In this document: positions 55,519 through 63,849 of the stretch, piece after piece
How positions within the stretch are numbered: position 1 is the first letter of the stretch
How the letters are laid out: each line of letters opens with the position of its first letter
Assembly: GCF_001280565.1 (NCBI RefSeq)
Contig: NZ_LGRO01000001.1
Location: 1 to 64,000 of the forward strand
Origin: Sulfobacillus thermosulfidooxidans
Lineage (GTDB): Bacteria > Bacillota > Sulfobacillia > Sulfobacillales > Sulfobacillaceae
DNA length: 64,000 nucleotides
Direction: 5' to 3'
Position numbers and translations under genes: made by a program
Notes under the pieces: generated by a model
What the model saw: the letters and a program-made list of their open reading frames with translations, nothing else
Database searches by the model: none
Told to the model about the DNA's origin: nothing

Positions 55519-56125
55519 GAAGGGCCTCCTTTAAGCGTTGGCGGTACTTCCACAATCCGTATAACCGAGCCGAGAAGACATGCGTGATAGTGTGTGAGCA
55601 AATCCTGAACTCATTCCGACCCCGGCCAAAGATGTGCTTGATTCAGCACCACAATCTCGCATCCATGTTGCTGGCAGACCTGCTCAAACCATTCCTCCGA
55701 ATCGGGTCAAGCGATCCGTGTGGGCCCGATTGAGCATGCCACGTCTTCGCCATCCACAGCATCCATTACGGCGAGGAATCGCTTACGATGAAAGTTCAGG
55801 CCCCCATCGATTTCCTCGATGAACTCGACTGTGGCCAGTCCGCGAGCGGTACAGTAACAGCATTGTTCCCATGCTAACCGCGGATTCTTCAAATCCGGTC
55901 GCTGCCTTTGGCTGCTGACACGACAATACGCCATGATCTTTCGGGTCCGGGGGGACGGGGCTGCTGATGGCGGAAGGCCCGGATCTGATCTTCGGTATCA
56001 TAGCGACGACCCGTGGCCGTCCGACCAGTGGGTTTAAGTCGACCCTCCCGATCTCAACGGTGGATGGTCTTGATGTGGACCCCGAGCAGATGGGCTACCT
56101 CATGACTGGTTAATGTGCGATCCAT
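55500..56125 (-). pseudogene. tnpA: IS607-family serine recombinase TnpA, decayed
   Basis: The reconstructed protein begins MDRTLTSHEVAHLLGVHIKT, a MerR-like helix-turn-helix, then the serine recombinase segment YCRVSSQRQRPDLKNPRL with the catalytic Ser. The family Trp after KTIHR is a TGA stop at 56054-56056. A frameshift follows before AYCRVSSQ (about 55930), more frameshifts occur near 55850 and 55720, and the conserved tail (FSARLYGL, RQRLKEALHADV) returns in frame and ends inside the tnpB start. No functional recombinase can be made. Confidence 0.88.
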
Positions 56126-56178
56126 GGCCATATTTTACACTTTTAAGCACAATAACGGAAGCTAGATTATAACTCCGG

Positions 56179-56226
56179 CACTTAGGGTGCCTTCTTGTCC
56201 TTGAACTTGCAGAAGGGTGCTAAGAA
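56179..56226 (-). pseudogene. Cytochrome P450, middle fragment between two elements
   Basis: Forty-eight bases trapped between the IS607-type and IS1634-type elements. On the minus strand they read LLSTLLQVQGQEGTLSA when joined to the neighbouring parts, the loop before the P450 I-helix. One copy of the 6-base duplication (TAAGAA, 56221-56226) is at its edge. With it the P450 frame is continuous from 58500 to 53678. Confidence 0.9.
56221..56226. repeat. Target site duplication of the IS1634-type element, left copy
   Basis: TAAGAA, matched by the copy at 58032-58037. Only one copy is needed to keep the P450 frame. Confidence 0.85.
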
Positions 56227-58031
56227 CTTACTTTCCGCACGTGGCGGGAACAAAAAAATTATTTTTTTTGGGCTGATCGCAAAGGAGATTGGGTATCGCA
56301 TGGCGAAGTAATCTCTTATGAACACACCCATGCCGACACCCGTTGTTGTGGGGGCTGGACCGGTCATCCGAGCCCTCTGTGAGGAAATTGGATTCGTCGA
56401 GGCCATAAATCAGACCGTTGCGTGGGATTCGCAGCGTTGCCACCTGTCGCCCGGCGAACGGATTTTCGCGCTCGTCGTCAATTTGCTGACCGCTCGTCGA
56501 CCTCTGTATCGCGTCCACGAGCAATTTCAGTTAACCGATGTGCCCTTGTTGTTTGGATCCGGCCGCACCGCGGCCGATTTTACGGATGATGCCCTCGGAC
56601 GGGCTCTGGATAAAGTCGCCGCTGCCGGTGGCGCCACCGTCTTCAGTGCCGTTGCAACGCGAGCGCTCTTGCACGACCACGTGTGGACGCCCGATAGTCC
56701 GGTGTTTGTCCACTGGGATAGTACGACCCGCTCGGTCTATGGCACGTATCCGGACACCGGATCCGAGACCGGAGTGCATCCCACCTATGGCCATTCCAAG
56801 GATCATCGTCCCGATCTGCGTCAAATTCTCCTGACGCTGTTGGGGACCCGAGAAGGCATTCCGGTGGTAGGCACGGTGCAAGACGGGAATCTGAGTGATA
56901 AAACCCTCAATGCCGAGATGATTGCGGCCTTAGACGATTACTTTTCGCCTCAGCAACTGCAACAACTGGTCTACGTGGCCGATTCCGCTCTCATCACAGG
57001 TCCTAACTTAAAGGCAATGGCTGACCGTTCACTCCGCTTTCTCTCGCGTTGTCCGGAGACATTTCGAGCCGCGCACGATGCGAAGACGGCCGCCTTGGCG
57101 GCCAACGCCTGGGTTCCCCTCGGCAAAATCGGGGAGCGTGCCGATGCGGCCACCTATGCGGCCGCAGAACAGACCGGCGAAATTGAGGGCCGATCCTATC
57201 GGCTCGTGGTTTATCGCTCCGATCATCTAGCTGAGCGGAAAGCTCACACCATTGCCCGCCAGGTCGAACGGGCCCATAACCAGTTAACCCGGGCGGCGAC
57301 TCGCCTCGCGGAGACCGTGTTTGCCTGTGCTCATGATGCCGAAGCGGCCGTGGCCGCTTGGCGGGCCACCGCCCAATGGCATCATGTCGAGGCGACGGTT
57401 GTCGCGGAAACGCAGGTCCCCAAACGCACGACCCGCGGGCGTCCCCGCCACGATGCCCCCGAACCGGCTACCACCACAGTATACCGGGTCCATCCCACCA
57501 TTGGGGCAGTCGATGCGCAACGCGTGCAGGCGGCACAGGACCGGGCGGCGACGTTTGTCTTAATCACCAATCTACCGGCCTCTTCCTTTGATGCCCGCCG
57601 ATTGCTCGAAGAATACAAAGGCCAGACGGTCATCGAACACCGTTTTCGCTTTTTAAAAGACCCAGCCTTTGTGGATGCGCTCTATGTGCACAAGCCGGAA
57701 CGGGTGGAAGCCTTAGGTTATGTGCTCTTGCTCGCCGCGTTGGTGCTCAGTCTCATCGAACGTCGGGCCCGGCAGGCCCCGCCCCTTCCCACGCCGACTC
57801 GCGGTCTGTTGGCGCGGCCCACCGGGCAGGAGGTGTTACATCATCTGCGCGGACTGATTGTCGTGCCGCTGGATGCCCAGACCCGTCAACTCTTTGTCCC
57901 GGCGGTTCATACCCAGTCGGTGGCGGCCATTTTGGCCGCATTGGGTTTTACGGATACGATTTACACGCAGGTGCCCCCTAGACCCTCGGGATAAATTCCA
58001 CGGCTTTCACCCATCACGTGCGGAAGAGGAG
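56227..58031 (+). mobile_element. IS1634-type insertion sequence
   Basis: A 1805-base element. The left end CTTACTTTCCGCACGTGGCG (56227-56246) and the right end, read on the minus strand, CTCCTCTTCCGCACGTGATG (from 58031) share TTCCGCACGTG in an imperfect terminal repeat of about 22 bases that continues with GGG. Flanks carry a 6-base direct repeat (TAAGAA). It holds one transposase gene. It is inserted into the P450, 48 bases from the IS607-type element. The relative order of the two insertions is unknown. Confidence 0.88.
56318..57994 (+). CDS. IS1634 family transposase
   Basis: A 558-residue DDE (RNase H-like) transposase. The catalytic acids are probably Asp in FVHWDSTTRSVYG (about 131), Asp in YVADSALI (about 220) and Glu in GQTVIEHRFRFLKDP (about 440), and the C-terminal region ends in the usual ALVLSLIERRAR helix. 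The frame is intact and G+C-richer than the neighbouring genes, which suggests a recent arrival. ATG at 56318 is 37 bases after TTGC-AAAGGAG-like sequence that better fits the tiny frame at 56300 (ATG GCG AAG TAA); the true start may be different. Confidence 0.9.
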   Translation: MNTPMPTPVVVGAGPVIRALCEEIGFVEAINQTVAWDSQRCHLSPGERIFALVVNLLTARRPLYRVHEQFQLTDVPLLFGSGRTAADFTDDALGRALDKVAAAGGATVFSAVATRALLHDHVWTPDSPVFVHWDSTTRSVYGTYPDTGSETGVHPTYGHSKDHRPDLRQILLTLLGTREGIPVVGTVQDGNLSDKTLNAEMIAALDDYFSPQQLQQLVYVADSALITGPNLKAMADRSLRFLSRCPETFRAAHDAKTAALAANAWVPLGKIGERADAATYAAAEQTGEIEGRSYRLVVYRSDHLAERKAHTIARQVERAHNQLTRAATRLAETVFACAHDAEAAVAAWRATAQWHHVEATVVAETQVPKRTTRGRPRHDAPEPATTTVYRVHPTIGAVDAQRVQAAQDRAATFVLITNLPASSFDARRLLEEYKGQTVIEHRFRFLKDPAFVDALYVHKPERVEALGYVLLLAALVLSLIERRARQAPPLPTPTRGLLARPTGQEVLHHLRGLIVVPLDAQTRQLFVPAVHTQSVAAILAALGFTDTIYTQVPPRPSG

Positions 58032-58037
58032 TAAGAA
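58032..58037. repeat. Target site duplication of the IS1634-type element, right copy
   Basis: TAAGAA, identical to 56221-56226. Confidence 0.85.
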
Positions 58038-58500
58038 GATCATCCCCCGGATTTAACTTCTTTTCCTGAGTTAAATGATGAAAATAATCGAGGAGTTCCC
58101 AGCGTGCATCTTGTCCTTGTGGACGGATGACCGGTTCTTGTGTGGGGTCGATCATTAAGGCGATTTTCTGGGATAAGGATCGAAAGAGACTACGATCTTT
58201 AGCCGGGACCCCTATTAATTCTGCAATCACCAGAGCAGGTAAAGGAAAAGCGTAGTCCTCAACCAGATTGCCGCTACCATTGTTGACAAAGCTGTCTAAC
58301 AATTCCCGGGCAAGTTCAGCAATATAGGGGCGCAGGCGTTCTAAATGTTTAGGTTGGCATGCACGGTTTACCAGATTGCGCAGGCGCGTATGGTCCGGGG
58401 GATTGGTGACCAGCATGCTCGGCGCAAGGACAGGCAGAGATTGATACTTAGGCTGAGGAGTTCTTGGGGCCGGAGTCCGTTTGATAAAGCGGCCGTCCAT
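58032..58500 (-). pseudogene. Cytochrome P450, N-terminal part, 5' truncated
   Basis: About 156 codons of a class I bacterial P450: RFIKRTPAPRTP, TNPPDHTRLRNLVNRACQP, the FPLPALVIAELIGVP helix and NPGDDLL up to the IS1634-type element, where the frame then reads out into the element and stops at 57961. Typical P450s have about 60 more residues before this; none are found here and the region upstream runs into the odhB terminator. So the gene had a 5' deletion in addition to the two insertions. The frame before ATG 58500 is open back to a TGA near 58536. Confidence 0.88.
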
Positions 58501-58552
58501 TCCTTTATCGGCCTTTTGGGCAGTTTGCCTTAATCATAACGCGAAAAGAAAA

Positions 58553-58574
58553 TGCCCGGCAGTTTTTGCCGGGC
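58553..58574 (-). terminator. Intrinsic terminator of odhB
   Basis: On the minus strand GCCCGGCA (58574-58567) pairs with TGCCGGGC (58561-58554) over a 5-base loop and is followed by ATTTTCTTTTC. It is 15 bases after the odhB stop. Confidence 0.88.
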
Positions 58575-58588
58575 GTAAGTGTAAAATA

Positions 58589-59848
58589 TTATCCTTCCAA
58601 CAGTAATGCTTCGGGATCTTCAAGCAATTCTTTAATCAAGACCAGGAAGCGAACGGCTTCACTGCCATCAACAATCCGGTGATCATAAGACAAGGCAAGG
58701 TACATCATGGGGCGCACCACAATTTGTCCTTGAACCACAACCGGCCGCTCCTCAATTTTGTGCATGCCTAAAATAGCGACCTGAGGAGCATTGAGAATAG
58801 GGGTGGATAATAAGGATCCGAAGACTCCGCCGTTGGTGATCGTAAAGGTTCCTCCCTGGAGATCGGCAATTGACAACTTATTATCCCGCGCCTTGATGGC
58901 TAATTCGGCAATAGCTTTCTCTAACTCAGCAAAATTTAAACGATCGGCATTGCGCACCACGGGAACGACAAGACCATTATCGGTAGATACAGCAATACCG
59001 ATGTCATAATAATGTTTGAGAATCATTTCTTCGCCCTCAATTTCCGCATTCAACCGGGGAAATGCTTTCAGGGCCGCAATGGATGCTTTGGTAAAGAATG
59101 ACATAAAGCCGAGACGGATGCCATGGCGCTTTTCAAATTCATCACGGCGTCGTTGCCGGATGTCTAAAATCTTGGTCATATCCACTTCATTAAAGGTGGT
59201 CAACATGGCCGCAGTGTGTTGCGCGTTCACTAACCGGTTGGCAATAGTTAACCGGCGTCTAGACATTTTGATGCGCTCCACAGGCCGCACGTCATCCATG
59301 GACGTCTGTGACGGTGAGGACGACAAAGGTGGTATCTTCGGGCTCTGGGGCGCTTGCGGAGCGATCGGACTTTGAACAGGAGCTTTTTCCCGCGTTTGTT
59401 GGAGATAGGCCTCCACATCCGTATGGGTTACGCGCCCTCGGTTGCCTTGCGTGGGCACTTCACTGAGAATAATCCCTTCTTGGTCAGCCAAACGTCTTAC
59501 GTCCGGTGTAGCGCGGACGACAGGAGCCTCTTGTACCGAATTGGCGGGCTGGTCACTTGAAACAGTGGCTGTGGAGACTTGATGCGTTTGGGCTGTGTTA
59601 GCTGCGGAACTATCTCCGGGAACCAATGTGGCCAGCACATCACCCACGACAACGGTTTCACCGCTTTGTTTCAGAATTTCATGTAATGTTCCATCTTCAT
59701 TGGCGGTGATTTCTAAATTGACTTTGTCGGTTTCGAGCTCAACAATGGGGTCCCCGGCCTTTACCAGGTCTCCTGGTTTTTTTAACCATTCTCCAACAGT
59801 CGCTTCAGTTACGGATTCTCCAACTTCTGGAACCGTAATCTGTGTCAT
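58589..59848 (-). CDS. odhB: 2-oxoglutarate dehydrogenase E2 (succinyltransferase)
   Basis: A 419-residue acyltransferase. The N-terminal lipoyl domain (1-77) has the lipoylated Lys in [10 protein letters not shown] (Lys42), a linker rich in Ala, Pro and Ser follows, then the E1/E3-binding domain (about 108-145; [25 protein letters not shown]) and a catalytic core with [16 protein letters not shown] near the C-terminus (His and Asp of the active site). It transfers succinyl groups to CoA. It lies 13 bases after odhA; the E3 gene is not in the window. Confidence 0.96.
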   Translation of the reverse strand: MTQITVPEVGESVTEATVGEWLKKPGDLVKAGDPIVELETDKVNLEITANEDGTLHEILKQSGETVVVGDVLATLVPGDSSAANTAQTHQVSTATVSSDQPANSVQEAPVVRATPDVRRLADQEGIILSEVPTQGNRGRVTHTDVEAYLQQTREKAPVQSPIAPQAPQSPKIPPLSSSPSQTSMDDVRPVERIKMSRRRLTIANRLVNAQHTAAMLTTFNEVDMTKILDIRQRRRDEFEKRHGIRLGFMSFFTKASIAALKAFPRLNAEIEGEEMILKHYYDIGIAVSTDNGLVVPVVRNADRLNFAELEKAIAELAIKARDNKLSIADLQGGTFTITNGGVFGSLLSTPILNAPQVAILGMHKIEERPVVVQGQIVVRPMMYLALSYDHRIVDGSEAVRFLVLIKELLEDPEALLLEG

Positions 59849-59861
59849 GATTTATGTCCCC

Positions 59862-62666
59862 CTAACGGCTTATCGCTTCATGAATAATACGGTCTTGTTC
59901 TATGGCATGGTGCTGAGCAAAGCCTTCTGCCGGAGCAGAATGCGGTTGTCTCCCTACATATTTTAACGGCAGGCCCTTAACGTTGTACTGTAAAGTGGTT
60001 GCGATATAAGTCCACGCTCCCATATTTTGTGGCTCCTCTTGGACCCAATACACTTCTTTGAGATGCGGTAAGGAAGAAACGAGTGCGTCGAGTTCCGGGA
60101 AGGGGAAGGGATAGAGTTGTTCCACTCGCGCCAAGGCAATCCACTTGGCGTCGGACTCTTGTTCTTTAAGCGCTTGAGCTATTTCAATGCCAATTTTTCC
60201 GGCAGTTAACACTAAGCGCGTCACCTGAGACGGATCGGTTACAGGCAGTGGATACAAAGGCTGAAATTGACCCTGTACTAATTCCGTAACATCCGATGCT
60301 GCCAAAGGATTGCGCAGGAGGCTTTTAGGTGTTAACACCACTAAGGGACGGGGACGTTCTTTGAGCCATGCGGCTTGAGAACGGAGAAGATGAAAATATT
60401 GGGCCGCACTCGTGGGAATTGTGACCCGCCAATTCTCATCTGCTGACAATTGTAGGAATCGTTCTAAACGTGCGCTAGAGTGCTCCGGTCCTTGTCCTTC
60501 ATAACCGTGAGGTAAGAGCATGACAAGGCCTGAAGACTGAAGCCATTTGGCTCGACCCGGGGCGATAAATTGGTCAAAAAGCACCTGGCCGACATTGGCA
60601 AAATCTCCATATTGCGCTTCCCAAAACACCAGGGTGTCTGGAGCCTGGGTACTATAACCATATTCGAATCCTAATACAGCGGTTTCGGATAAGGGGCTGT
60701 TGGCCACTAAAAATGACGCACGCGCATGAGAAAGATGTTCTAAGGGAGAAAATTTCTCGCCGCTCTGGACATCGTGAAGAACCAAGTGACGCTGGCTAAA
60801 GGTGCCACGTTCCGAATCTTGACCTGTCATCCGGATAGGAATCCCATCCGCCAAAATTGTGCCCATGGCCAGAGTTTCGGCAAGAGCCCAGTCAACACCA
60901 CGAGGTGTGGTTAAAGCGTCTTGTCGTTTAGCCAAGATTTTTTCTAGTTTAGGATATAACTGAAATCCTTTCGGACGTCTTAATAATTCTTGGTTGATAT
61001 CGTTTAATAACTCGCGGGAGACAGGAGCCGGCAAAGGATTTGCGGGTTCTTCCGGCAAGGTTCCCCGCGGCGTTAATGTAATTTCCCCTCGGGTGAGTTT
61101 TTGGTAAATGGAACGTAAATCGTCTTGGATCGCCTGGATAATCTCATTAACCGCGTCTTCGGTAATCAAGCCTTCATCTTCTAAACGTTTAGCATAAACT
61201 TGCCATGGCACGGGATGAGAAGCGACGGCATGATATAACACGGGCTGGGTGACGCTCGGGTCGTCCCCTTCATTATGTCCCCATCGCCGGTAGCCAACCA
61301 AGTCGATCAGAAAGTCTTTGTGAAATGCCTGTCGATAGGCATGGGCCATTTCAATAACGCCCAGGCAAGCCTCAATGTCGTCGCCATTCACGTGGACAAT
61401 CGGAATCTCAAATCCCTTAGCCAAATCACTTGCATAAAGGGTACTACGCCCTTGGTCGGGTTCGGTCGTAAATCCTAAAAAGTTATTGGCGATAATATGC
61501 ACAGTTCCGCCCGTATTATAAGCGGCTAACCGCGACAAATTCAGAGTTTCGGATACGACGCCTTCGCCCGGAAACGAGGCATCACCGTGAATCAGGACGG
61601 CAAGTGCCCGATCGACATCTTGCACCGGGGCGCCAGGGCGCTGGCGAGAATCCTGTAAAGCCCGAGCCATTCCTTCTACCACCGGATCAACGAATTCGAG
61701 GTGACTGGGATTATTGGCTAGAGCCAGACGCATTTCGACCATATTAGACTCTTGCATAATTTTGCGGGCGCCGAGGTGATATTTGACATCCCCAGTCCAG
61801 CCAAAATTAATTCCAGCCGATCCAGCCGATGGAACCAAATCCTTATTGGGTGCACTATGAAATTCTGCAAAAATATCCGCATAGGGTTTACCTAAAATAT
61901 GTGCTAAAACATTTAACCGGCCGCGGTGAGCCATACCAATCACGACATTACGAATGGGAGTGGTCGTGGCGGTTAAATGAATTAAGCGGTCCAACATGGG
62001 GACCATCGCATCAGTGCCTTCAATTGAAAAACGCTTCTGACCCGGAAAAGTATGATGCAAAAATTTTTCAAACTGGTCGACGGCAATTAACCGCCGCAGG
62101 ATGGTTCGCTTGTCAACGGGTGATAATGGCAGTTGAATGCGGTGAGATTCGACATAATCCATAAGCCATTGGCGTTCCTCTAAGTTATGCACATGGCTAA
62201 ATTCATAAGCGACAGTTCCTGTGTACAATTTCAATAACTCTTCAATTGCGTCCCATCCCGTTTTTAGGGTTTCTGGGCAGTTAGGCCATAAAGACTTCGC
62301 TGGCACTTGTTGTAGTTGTTCAGGACTGAGCCCATAAGTTTCAAGGCGCAATAAGGGGGACGAAGGAACCCTGTTAGCGAGAGGATTCAAATGGGCTTGC
62401 AGATGTCCATACTCCCGGATATTGCGCGCCAATTCTGTCCCGCGGCGGATGATTTCTAAGCTCGCATCGCTGACCGTGACGGGTTCGGGATAATCTTCGG
62501 TGGGAAAATCATTGGGCGGAGGACCCCATTGTTCGAAGAGACGTCGACTGGCTTCATCAATCGACGCCGGATCCCGCAAGTATTGTTCATATAAGTCCAT
62601 AATATAGCCGGCATTCGGTCCATAAAATTCTTGCCATAATGTGTGCAACTCGCGAGCTGCGGCCAT
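59862..62666 (-). CDS. odhA: 2-oxoglutarate dehydrogenase E1
   Basis: A thiamine diphosphate-dependent enzyme of about 934 residues that decarboxylates 2-oxoglutarate. The N-terminal YGPNAGYIMDLYEQYLRDPAS region is typical, then VVIGMAHRGRLNVL, GDASFPGEGVV (Mg-ThDP GDG-like motif), NNFLGFTT, and in the second half the pyrimidine domain SERGTFSQRH and EFGYS-like ending. It is first in a two-gene operon with odhB. ATG at 62666 is preferred: AAAAGGAG lies 9 bases before it, whereas ATG 62675 directly touches that site. The N-terminal acyltransferase domain of actinobacterial KGD is absent. Confidence 0.96.
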   Translation of the reverse strand: MAAARELHTLWQEFYGPNAGYIMDLYEQYLRDPASIDEASRRLFEQWGPPPNDFPTEDYPEPVTVSDASLEIIRRGTELARNIREYGHLQAHLNPLANRVPSSPLLRLETYGLSPEQLQQVPAKSLWPNCPETLKTGWDAIEELLKLYTGTVAYEFSHVHNLEERQWLMDYVESHRIQLPLSPVDKRTILRRLIAVDQFEKFLHHTFPGQKRFSIEGTDAMVPMLDRLIHLTATTTPIRNVVIGMAHRGRLNVLAHILGKPYADIFAEFHSAPNKDLVPSAGSAGINFGWTGDVKYHLGARKIMQESNMVEMRLALANNPSHLEFVDPVVEGMARALQDSRQRPGAPVQDVDRALAVLIHGDASFPGEGVVSETLNLSRLAAYNTGGTVHIIANNFLGFTTEPDQGRSTLYASDLAKGFEIPIVHVNGDDIEACLGVIEMAHAYRQAFHKDFLIDLVGYRRWGHNEGDDPSVTQPVLYHAVASHPVPWQVYAKRLEDEGLITEDAVNEIIQAIQDDLRSIYQKLTRGEITLTPRGTLPEEPANPLPAPVSRELLNDINQELLRRPKGFQLYPKLEKILAKRQDALTTPRGVDWALAETLAMGTILADGIPIRMTGQDSERGTFSQRHLVLHDVQSGEKFSPLEHLSHARASFLVANSPLSETAVLGFEYGYSTQAPDTLVFWEAQYGDFANVGQVLFDQFIAPGRAKWLQSSGLVMLLPHGYEGQGPEHSSARLERFLQLSADENWRVTIPTSAAQYFHLLRSQAAWLKERPRPLVVLTPKSLLRNPLAASDVTELVQGQFQPLYPLPVTDPSQVTRLVLTAGKIGIEIAQALKEQESDAKWIALARVEQLYPFPFPELDALVSSLPHLKEVYWVQEEPQNMGAWTYIATTLQYNVKGLPLKYVGRQPHSAPAEGFAQHHAIEQDRIIHEAISR

Positions 62667-62689
62667 TCTTTCCATCTCCTTTTACCACT

Positions 62690-62728
62690 TTTTGAGGATA
62701 ACCGGATCACTGAAAAATATCCTCAAAA
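62690..62728 (-). promoter_or_regulatory. Inverted repeat in the odhA leader
   Basis: TTTTGAGGATA (62690-62700) and TATCCTCAAAA (62718-62728) form a perfect 11-base inverted repeat with a 17-base centre, starting about 23 bases upstream of the odhA start. There is no T-run on the minus side, so it is not a simple attenuator. It may be an operator or an mRNA stem-loop beside the ribosome binding site. Confidence 0.6.
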
Positions 62729-62950
62729 TCATTAACCCCGACGGACGACGTTGCCAATTTATGTCGAACGGTACTTACTAACCCGCTTATTACTATAACC
62801 ATCCCTTTCTATTCTGGCTAATCACTGTTTTCTATAAGAAAGTAAACTCACAGTTATATAAAGACCGTGAACATGATTGTCAGATTTTCGCTGTTCGCGT
62901 AAAATTTCATGGTCACATCGAATTATCGATTCCAGGCGAGGAGGCCTTGT

Positions 62951-63691
62951 ATGCATCTTGGATATTTATCCATCGATTCATATTTGATAGCATTCCTCAT
63001 CGTATTGGCCGCCTTTGCCATTCGGGGAATGCTGGGATTTGGATCGGGATTAATTTCCGTGTCGCTTTTGATATTTTTCTTGCCTATTAAACAGGTGGTG
63101 CCCATTGTCTTTTTGTTGGACGGTGTCGCGTCATTGGCGTTAGGTTCGTATGATTTTAAGGAGATTCGCTGGCAAGAAATGCCCTGGTTATGGATTTTTA
63201 CGATTTTAGGATTGATTGTGGGAGCCTGGATCTTAAAAACATTGCCCGCCCAGAGTGTGACCGTGTTGCTAGGGGTTTTCATTCTGCTTTATGTGGTCTA
63301 TGCCATCGTGACGAAACCCGAGCGTTTACCCCAAGTCTCTCGGATCTGGGGCGCTCCGTTAGGATTTTTAGGGGGAGTTATCGGTAGCTTATATGGAGGC
63401 GGTGGGCCCTCCATTGTGGCATATCTTCAGATGCGGCATTTGGATAAACGGGCGTTCCGGGCCTCGTTCCAATTTATCGCCATAACCGATAGCGTTGTTC
63501 GTGGCAGCCTATACTTTCTGTTGGGATTGTTAGGGGCCAAAACGGTAGTAACATCGGCATGGCTGCTGCCTGCCGTGGCCATTGGCTTGCTTGGCGGGAA
63601 CTTTCTCCATTTTCGAATTGATGCGAAACGGTTTCAATACCTTGTTCTCCTGGTTCTGGCATTTGCCGGCATTAAATTAGTGATACCCTAA
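62951..63691 (+). CDS. TauE/SafE family membrane permease
   Basis: A 246-residue protein with about eight helices. The two repeats of the family are seen as RGMLGFGSGLISVSLLIFFLP and GAPLGFLGGVIGSLYGGGGPSIVAYLQMR. Members move sulfite, sulfonates or organosulfur compounds outwards, or their substrate is unknown; in a sulfur-oxidising host sulfite export is plausible but not shown. ATG at 62951 has GAGGAGG 6 bases upstream; a GTG/ATG extension to 62909 lacks this. It is divergent from odhA. Confidence 0.85.
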   Translation: MHLGYLSIDSYLIAFLIVLAAFAIRGMLGFGSGLISVSLLIFFLPIKQVVPIVFLLDGVASLALGSYDFKEIRWQEMPWLWIFTILGLIVGAWILKTLPAQSVTVLLGVFILLYVVYAIVTKPERLPQVSRIWGAPLGFLGGVIGSLYGGGGPSIVAYLQMRHLDKRAFRASFQFIAITDSVVRGSLYFLLGLLGAKTVVTSAWLLPAVAIGLLGGNFLHFRIDAKRFQYLVLLVLAFAGIKLVIP

Positions 63692-63702
63692 CCATCATAG
63701 CC

Positions 63703-63741
63703 TAGATAGCGCCACATGCATAAGAGACATGGCGCTATCTA
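63703..63741. terminator. Strong inverted repeat after the permease gene
   Basis: TAGATAGCGCC (63703-63713) and GGCGCTATCTA (63731-63741) form a perfect 11-base stem with a 17-base loop, 12 bases after the stop. It is followed by AAATGAC with no T-run, so it is a terminator-like element of uncertain strength. A second small inverted repeat ACATTACACAATGT follows. Confidence 0.55.
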
Positions 63742-63849
63742 AATGACATTACACAATGTACAATAGATTTAAAAAGAATATCTATAAAAATGAGACATTT
63801 GTGACGTCATATGAGGCAAAGGGTGTCATGAGCCATTCGGGTCACTATT

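Larger units (their letters stand above)
54199..56178 (-). mobile_element. IS607-type element (decayed tnpA, intact tnpB)
   Basis: A 1980-base element. Its ends are fixed by the P450 frame: the ancestral TTCTGCACTT is split into TTCTG at 54194-54198 and CACTT at 56179-56183, with no target duplication. The dinucleotide GC is present at both junctions (54198-54199 and 56178-56179) as expected for a 2-base serine recombinase crossover. There are no terminal inverted repeats, as in this family. It holds tnpA (pseudogene) and tnpB. Confidence 0.85.

Noticed and set aside
57961-58031. C-terminal extension of the P450 N-part frame (to a stop at 57961)
   Set aside because: These bases belong to the end of the IS1634-type element, so the extra residues are not P450.
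53678-58500. A defence island or composite transposon carrying cargo
   Set aside because: The segment between the elements is only 48 bases of P450; the elements are unrelated and carry no cargo genes.
62675-62675. ATG 62675 as odhA start
   Set aside because: It touches the ribosome binding site AAAAGGAG with no spacing; ATG 62666 has the right spacing.
63703-63741. Confident intrinsic terminator after the TauE/SafE gene
   Set aside because: The stem is perfect but there is no T-run on either side, so it is listed with low confidence only.
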